Assembly (NCBI RefSeq): GCF_000955805.1
Contig: NZ_JYOA01000007.1
Span: 809,098 to 845,960, forward strand
Reading direction: 5' to 3'
Length of the DNA stretch: 36,863 nucleotides
DNA from: Pseudomonas sp. 21
GTDB taxonomy: Bacteria > Pseudomonadota > Gammaproteobacteria > Pseudomonadales > Pseudomonadaceae
The position numbers and the translations under genes were made by a program. Below, one piece after another: positions 33,187-36,863 of the stretch. Every line of letters begins with the position of its first letter. The first letter of the stretch is position 1. Below the pieces are notes generated by a model, which was given only the letters and a program-made list of their open reading frames with translations, had not been told where the DNA came from and ran no database searches.

Positions 33187-34187
33187 AGCCTGAAATCGCC
33201 ACCTCGCCCGAGGACGCCCAGCGTCAGGCGCGCCAGTGGCTGCTGCGTTTGCAGGATCGCGGCGGCGAAGCCTGGCTGGGGGCTTTCCAGGCATGGCTGG
33301 CGGCGGATCCCCGGCACGCTCGCGCCTACGCCGAAGTCGATGCGCTGTGGCAGGCCAGTGCCGCGCCGGCGCAACGGCTGGCGGCGGAGGAGGGCGATGC
33401 CTTGCACGCCTATCTGGCGCAGATGGATCGCCCCGCTGCCCGCCGTACGCCAGGCAACCACCGACGCTGGGCCTATCCGCTGGCCAGTGCGGCCTGCCTG
33501 CTGCTGATGCTTTGGGCCGGCGGCTGGTGGTCGCCGGGCAACTGGGTCACCGACCTTGCCGCCGACTACGTCAGCGCGCCGGGCGAAGTGCGCGAGATCA
33601 CCCTGGGCGACGGCTCGCGCCTGACCCTGGACGCCGACAGCGCCGTCGCGGTTTCCCTGGACGGCGAACAACGCCGCGTCGACCTGCTGCGCGGTGCTGC
33701 GTCCTTTGCCGTGAAGCATCTGCCCAAGCCTTTCGTGGTGCGCGCGGGCGAAGGCGAAGCGCGGGTGCTGGGCACCGAGTTCGAAGTCCGTCGCCTGGGC
33801 GAACAGACCCGTGTCACCGTCGCCGAAGGCCGCGTTTCGGTGCGTGGCAGTCATGCGGTTGGCGTACCGGAAGTGGTGCTCGGCGCGGGCGAGCGCGTGG
33901 GCATCGACGGCACGAAGCTGGGCCCTGCGCAACCCGCCGATGCCCAGGCTGCACTGGCCTGGCGCCAGGGCTGGCTGACCTTCTACCGCGCGCCGCTGGG
34001 CGAGGTGCTGGAGCGCCTGGGCACCTACTACCCGGGCCGCATCGTGCTGCTGGACAGCGAGCTGGCGCAGCGCCGGGTGAGCGGCAGTTTCCGCAGCGCC
34101 GACCCACAGGCCGCGCTGGATTCGCTGCAGGCCGTGGTGGGTTTCCGCCAGCAGCCGCTGCTCGGGCGCTTCGTACTGATTCACTGA
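33183..34187 (+). CDS. FecR-family anti-sigma regulator (FiuR-like)
   Basis: 334-residue inner-membrane signal transducer between the receptor and the ECF sigma factor. Cytoplasmic N-terminus of the DUF4880 type (ARQWLLRLQDRGGEAWLGAF, ADPRHARAYAEVDALW), one membrane span near 95-115 (AYPLASAACLLLMLWAGGWW), then the periplasmic FecR domain (VREITLGDGSRLTLDADSAV, RGAASFAVKHLPKPFVV, GTEFEVRR) and a C-terminal STN-like region (PLGEVLERLGTYYPGRIVLL) that would contact the receptor signalling domain. The ATG overlaps the sigma gene stop by four bases. Confidence 0.94.
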   Translation: MKPEIATSPEDAQRQARQWLLRLQDRGGEAWLGAFQAWLAADPRHARAYAEVDALWQASAAPAQRLAAEEGDALHAYLAQMDRPAARRTPGNHRRWAYPLASAACLLLMLWAGGWWSPGNWVTDLAADYVSAPGEVREITLGDGSRLTLDADSAVAVSLDGEQRRVDLLRGAASFAVKHLPKPFVVRAGEGEARVLGTEFEVRRLGEQTRVTVAEGRVSVRGSHAVGVPEVVLGAGERVGIDGTKLGPAQPADAQAALAWRQGWLTFYRAPLGEVLERLGTYYPGRIVLLDSELAQRRVSGSFRSADPQAALDSLQAVVGFRQQPLLGRFVLIH

Positions 34188-34301
34188 GCGCGAAAAATAT
34201 TTTCGAAAAAGGGGTGAGGTACCGAGGCGGCTGCTCCGTGTAGTGGTCATGAATGCGATTTATTCGCATGTGTAATCGACCTTTCGAGCAAGTGAGCCCC
34301 G
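34188..34301. promoter_or_regulatory. Leader of the TonB receptor gene
   Basis: A 114-base spacer with two small perfect palindromes: CGAAAA-ATA-TTTTCG (34191-34205) and ATGCGA-tttat-TCGCAT (34253-34269). An ECF-dependent promoter is expected here; I cannot assign its elements. No Fur box is seen. Confidence 0.4.
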
Positions 34302-36728
34302 ATGACCCCGCTGCGCCGCGCTGTTCCCGAACTGTCTCTGAAACCCCTTGCCGCCGTCGTGCTCGGCGCTGCCCTGGTCGCCGCTCAGGTTCCCTCCGCG
34401 CGGGCCGAGAATGCCGCCGCCGGCGCCGCCCTGCAGGCGCGCTTTGGTTTCGCCATCGCCGCACAGCCGCTGCCCCAGGCGCTCAGCGAGTTCAGCCGGG
34501 TGACTGGCCTGAGCGTGGTCTACACCGATGAGACGCCGTACGACCTCAGTGCCCCGGCAGTCTCCGGCCAGCTCAGCGCCAACGATGCACTGAACCGCCT
34601 GCTTGCCGGTTCAGGCTACCGCTTCCGCGCCCTCGACGGCCGCACCCTGACCCTGGAGCGCCTGCCCGCCGACACCCTGAACCTGACCGACACCACCGTC
34701 ACCGGCCAGGCGGCGTCGACCAGCTACCAACCGGCACCGGTCGCTTCCATCGGCCGCACCGACACGCCGGTGCTGGAAATCCCGCAAAGCATCGTCACCG
34801 TCCCGGCCCAGGCGCTGCGCGACCAGAAGCCGCGCAACCTTGACGACGCCCTCGGCAACATCAGCGGCATCACCCAGGCCAACACCCTCGGCGGCACCCA
34901 GGATGCGGTGATGAAGCGTGGTTTCGGCGACAATCGCGACGGCTCGATCATGCGTGACGGCCTGCCCTCGGTGCTGGGCCGCAACCTCACCGCCACCGCC
35001 GACCACGTCGAAGTGCTCAAGGGGCCGGCCTCGTTGCTGTACGGCATCCAGGACCCGGGCGGCATCGTCAACGTGGTGAGCAAGAAGCCGCAGCTGCAGC
35101 AGTACAACGCCGTCACCCTGCGCGGCTCGACCTATGCCCACGGCAAGCAGGGCAGCGGCGCGCAGATCGACACCACTGGCGCGCTGGGTGAAAGCAACCT
35201 GGCCTACCGGCTGATCGTCGATCACCAGGACGAAAACTACTGGCGCAATTTCGGCCAGCAGCGCGAGACCCTCGTCGCACCGTCGCTGGCCTGGTTCGGC
35301 GAGGACACCACGGTGAACCTGAGCTACGAGCACCGCGAGTTCAAGACGCCGTTCGACCGGGGCACCGCCATCGACCCGCGCACCAACAAGCCGCTGGATA
35401 TCCCGCGTACGCGTCGCCTGGACGAGCCCTTCAACATCACCGAAGGCCGTTCCGACCTGACTCGGCTGGATGTCGAGCACCGCATCGACGACGCCTGGAA
35501 GGCGCATTTCGCCTACGGCTGGACCCGCGAGACCTACGACGACAACCAGGCCCGGGTCACCAAGGTCAACAGCAACGGCACCCTGACCCGCCGCACCGAT
35601 GCCACCCGTGGTGCGGTGAGCAGCGACAGCTTCGCCACCGCCGGGCTGAACGGCGACCTGCAACTGGGCGGCTTCCGCCATGAAGTGACCTTCGGCATCG
35701 ACAGCGAGAAGCGCAAGATCTACCGCGCCGACCTGATCCGCGACACGAAGAACACCACCTTCAACTACCTCGACCCGGTGTACGGGCAGATTTCCCCGGC
35801 CACCGCCGTCAGCCCCGGCGACAGCGACCAGACCGACAAGCTGCGCAGCGACTCGTTGTTCGTGCAGGATTCCTGGCACCTGGACGACCACTGGATTGTG
35901 GTCGCCGGCGGGCGCTACCAGATGTACGACCAGTACGCCGGGCGCGGCCGGCCGTTCAAGGCCAACACCGACATCAGCGGGCAGAAGTGGGTGCCGCGCG
36001 CCGGGGTGATCTACAAGATCAACGACGAGATGTCGCTGTATGGCAGCTACACCCAGTCGTTCAAGCCCAACTCCACCATCGCGCCGCTGTCCACGGGCGA
36101 GGTGATCGACTCGGCGATCCAGCCGGAAGAGGCGACCTCCTGGGAGATCGGCGGCAAGCTCGATATCCCCGGTCGCGTTACCGCCAACCTGGCCTTCTTC
36201 GACATCCGCAAGCGCAACGTGATGGTCACCCAGCTCGACGCCAACGGCGACAGCCGCGTCAGCACCGCCGGCAAGGTGCGCTCCTACGGTGCCGAGCTGG
36301 ATGTCACCGGCCAGCTGAGCGAGAACTGGAACCTGATCGGCAGCTACGCCTGGCTGGACGCGGAAGTGACCGATGATCCGGAGCTGGAAGGCAACCGCCT
36401 GCAGAACGTGGCCAAGGAAACCGCCTCGCTGGCGGCGGTATACGACGCGGGGTCGATCTTCGGCGGCGACAACCTGCGCCTGGGCGGCGGCCCGCGCTAT
36501 GTGGGCAAGCGCGCGGGCGACCCGTCCAAATCCTTCGAATTGCCGTCCTATACCGTGACCGATGCCTTCGCCAGCTATGACACGAAGCTGGGCGGCCACA
36601 ACGTGGGCTTCCAGTTCAACGTGAAGAACCTGTTCGACCGCACCTACTATCCGTCGGCGGCGAACAACCTTTACGTGGCTATCGGCGAGCCACGGCAGTT
36701 CGAGATTTCGACCACGGTGGAGTTCTGA
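34302..36728 (+). CDS. TonB-dependent siderophore receptor with signalling domain (FiuA-like)
   Basis: 808-residue outer-membrane transducer. Signal peptide to about residue 35 (AQVPSARA). STN signalling domain, about 45-120 (ALQARFGFAIAAQPLPQALS, TLERLP). A possible TonB box is DTTVTG (about 130-135). The plug domain runs about 155-265 (VLEIPQSIVTVPAQALRDQK, VEVLKGPASLLYGIQDPGGI). The beta-barrel ends in TTVEF with C-terminal Phe. Length and the neighbouring sigma/anti-sigma genes fit the ferrichrome receptor FiuA (PA0470, about 800 residues), but ligand identity is inference; FoxA- or FecA-like receptors share the layout. Probably induced by low iron and ligand through the two upstream proteins. 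Confidence 0.9.
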   Translation: MTPLRRAVPELSLKPLAAVVLGAALVAAQVPSARAENAAAGAALQARFGFAIAAQPLPQALSEFSRVTGLSVVYTDETPYDLSAPAVSGQLSANDALNRLLAGSGYRFRALDGRTLTLERLPADTLNLTDTTVTGQAASTSYQPAPVASIGRTDTPVLEIPQSIVTVPAQALRDQKPRNLDDALGNISGITQANTLGGTQDAVMKRGFGDNRDGSIMRDGLPSVLGRNLTATADHVEVLKGPASLLYGIQDPGGIVNVVSKKPQLQQYNAVTLRGSTYAHGKQGSGAQIDTTGALGESNLAYRLIVDHQDENYWRNFGQQRETLVAPSLAWFGEDTTVNLSYEHREFKTPFDRGTAIDPRTNKPLDIPRTRRLDEPFNITEGRSDLTRLDVEHRIDDAWKAHFAYGWTRETYDDNQARVTKVNSNGTLTRRTDATRGAVSSDSFATAGLNGDLQLGGFRHEVTFGIDSEKRKIYRADLIRDTKNTTFNYLDPVYGQISPATAVSPGDSDQTDKLRSDSLFVQDSWHLDDHWIVVAGGRYQMYDQYAGRGRPFKANTDISGQKWVPRAGVIYKINDEMSLYGSYTQSFKPNSTIAPLSTGEVIDSAIQPEEATSWEIGGKLDIPGRVTANLAFFDIRKRNVMVTQLDANGDSRVSTAGKVRSYGAELDVTGQLSENWNLIGSYAWLDAEVTDDPELEGNRLQNVAKETASLAAVYDAGSIFGGDNLRLGGGPRYVGKRAGDPSKSFELPSYTVTDAFASYDTKLGGHNVGFQFNVKNLFDRTYYPSAANNLYVAIGEPRQFEISTTVEF

Positions 36729-36863
36729 TCCGGAGGGCGCGTCAGGCTTTGCAGGATGGGTGGAGCGCCCCAACAGCCCGTACCCTGTATCCCGTGTAGG
36801 GTGCATAACGCCTGCAGGTTTGACCGGGAGCTCCCTGTAGGGGCGCCCCATGGGCGCGATCGC
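36729..36863. repeat. Repeat-containing tail after the receptor gene
   Basis: No gene seen. TGTAGGGTGCATAACGCC (36797-36814) is a partial GTAGGGCG/ATAACG repeat. CTGTAGGGGCGCCCCATGGG (from 36835) is the left part of another palindromic element cut by the window edge. No clear terminator was found for the receptor gene. Confidence 0.6.

Overview
The window looks like a chromosomal segment of a high-GC Pseudomonas, probably from the wider P. aeruginosa / nitroreducens / citronellolis side of the genus. The evidence is gene content and order that I recognise from the P. aeruginosa betaine-catabolism locus, strong GC third-position bias, and intergenic GTAGGAGCGAGCTTGCTCGCGAA-type REP elements. 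Species assignment is inference only. I see no phage, insertion sequence, CRISPR array, tRNA or rRNA gene.

Layout. 124-519 is a small secreted LprI-like protein. 752-9903 (minus strand) is the sarcosine and one-carbon operon glyA-soxB-soxD-soxA-soxG-purU-fdhA, read from right to left. 10142-11963 holds three small exported proteins of unknown function, followed by ltaA (12039-13085), a YbjQ-family protein (13336-13653, minus), a 0.9-kb gene-free spacer rich in DnaA-box-like sequences, and an EF-G-like GTPase (14578-16626). 16861-19680 is the divergent gbcB/gbcA pair, with a probable 28-residue membrane peptide gene behind gbcA. 20331-28607 (plus) is the dimethylglycine segment: an M19 dipeptidase-like protein, a DUF5943-type protein, dgcA, dgcB, and electron-transfer flavoprotein alpha and beta. 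28847-29370 is a coupled pair of small ZapA/ZapB-like genes. 29935-31359 is aspA (minus), with two tandem structured RNA modules in its 3' region, facing a divergent HypT-like LysR regulator (31571-32485). 32599-36728 is a Fur-box-preceded sigma/anti-sigma/TonB-receptor iron uptake unit of the FecI-FecR-FecA architecture, closest in look to FiuI-FiuR-FiuA.

How it works together. GbcA/GbcB demethylate glycine betaine to dimethylglycine. DgcA/DgcB with the dedicated ETF demethylate that to sarcosine. SoxBDAG converts sarcosine to glycine and loads the methyl carbon on tetrahydrofolate. GlyA joins glycine and methylene-THF into serine. FdhA removes the released formaldehyde and PurU returns formyl-THF to THF and formate. 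LtaA also makes glycine (from threonine). In P. aeruginosa the AraC-type regulators GbdR and SouR control these units; neither regulator is in the window, but GCGACA/GCGACC hexamers recur in the three relevant promoter spacers.

Most noteworthy: (a) two tandem RNA modules after aspA whose hairpins differ in sequence but keep pairing; (b) a DnaA-box cluster around the EF-G-like gene; (c) a 28-aa peptide gene after gbcA; (d) an M19 dipeptidase-like protein that has lost first-metal ligands; (e) DgcA with a Cys-to-Ala change in its iron-sulfur motif; (f) two families of paired palindromic repeats placed repeatedly inside the catabolic operons.
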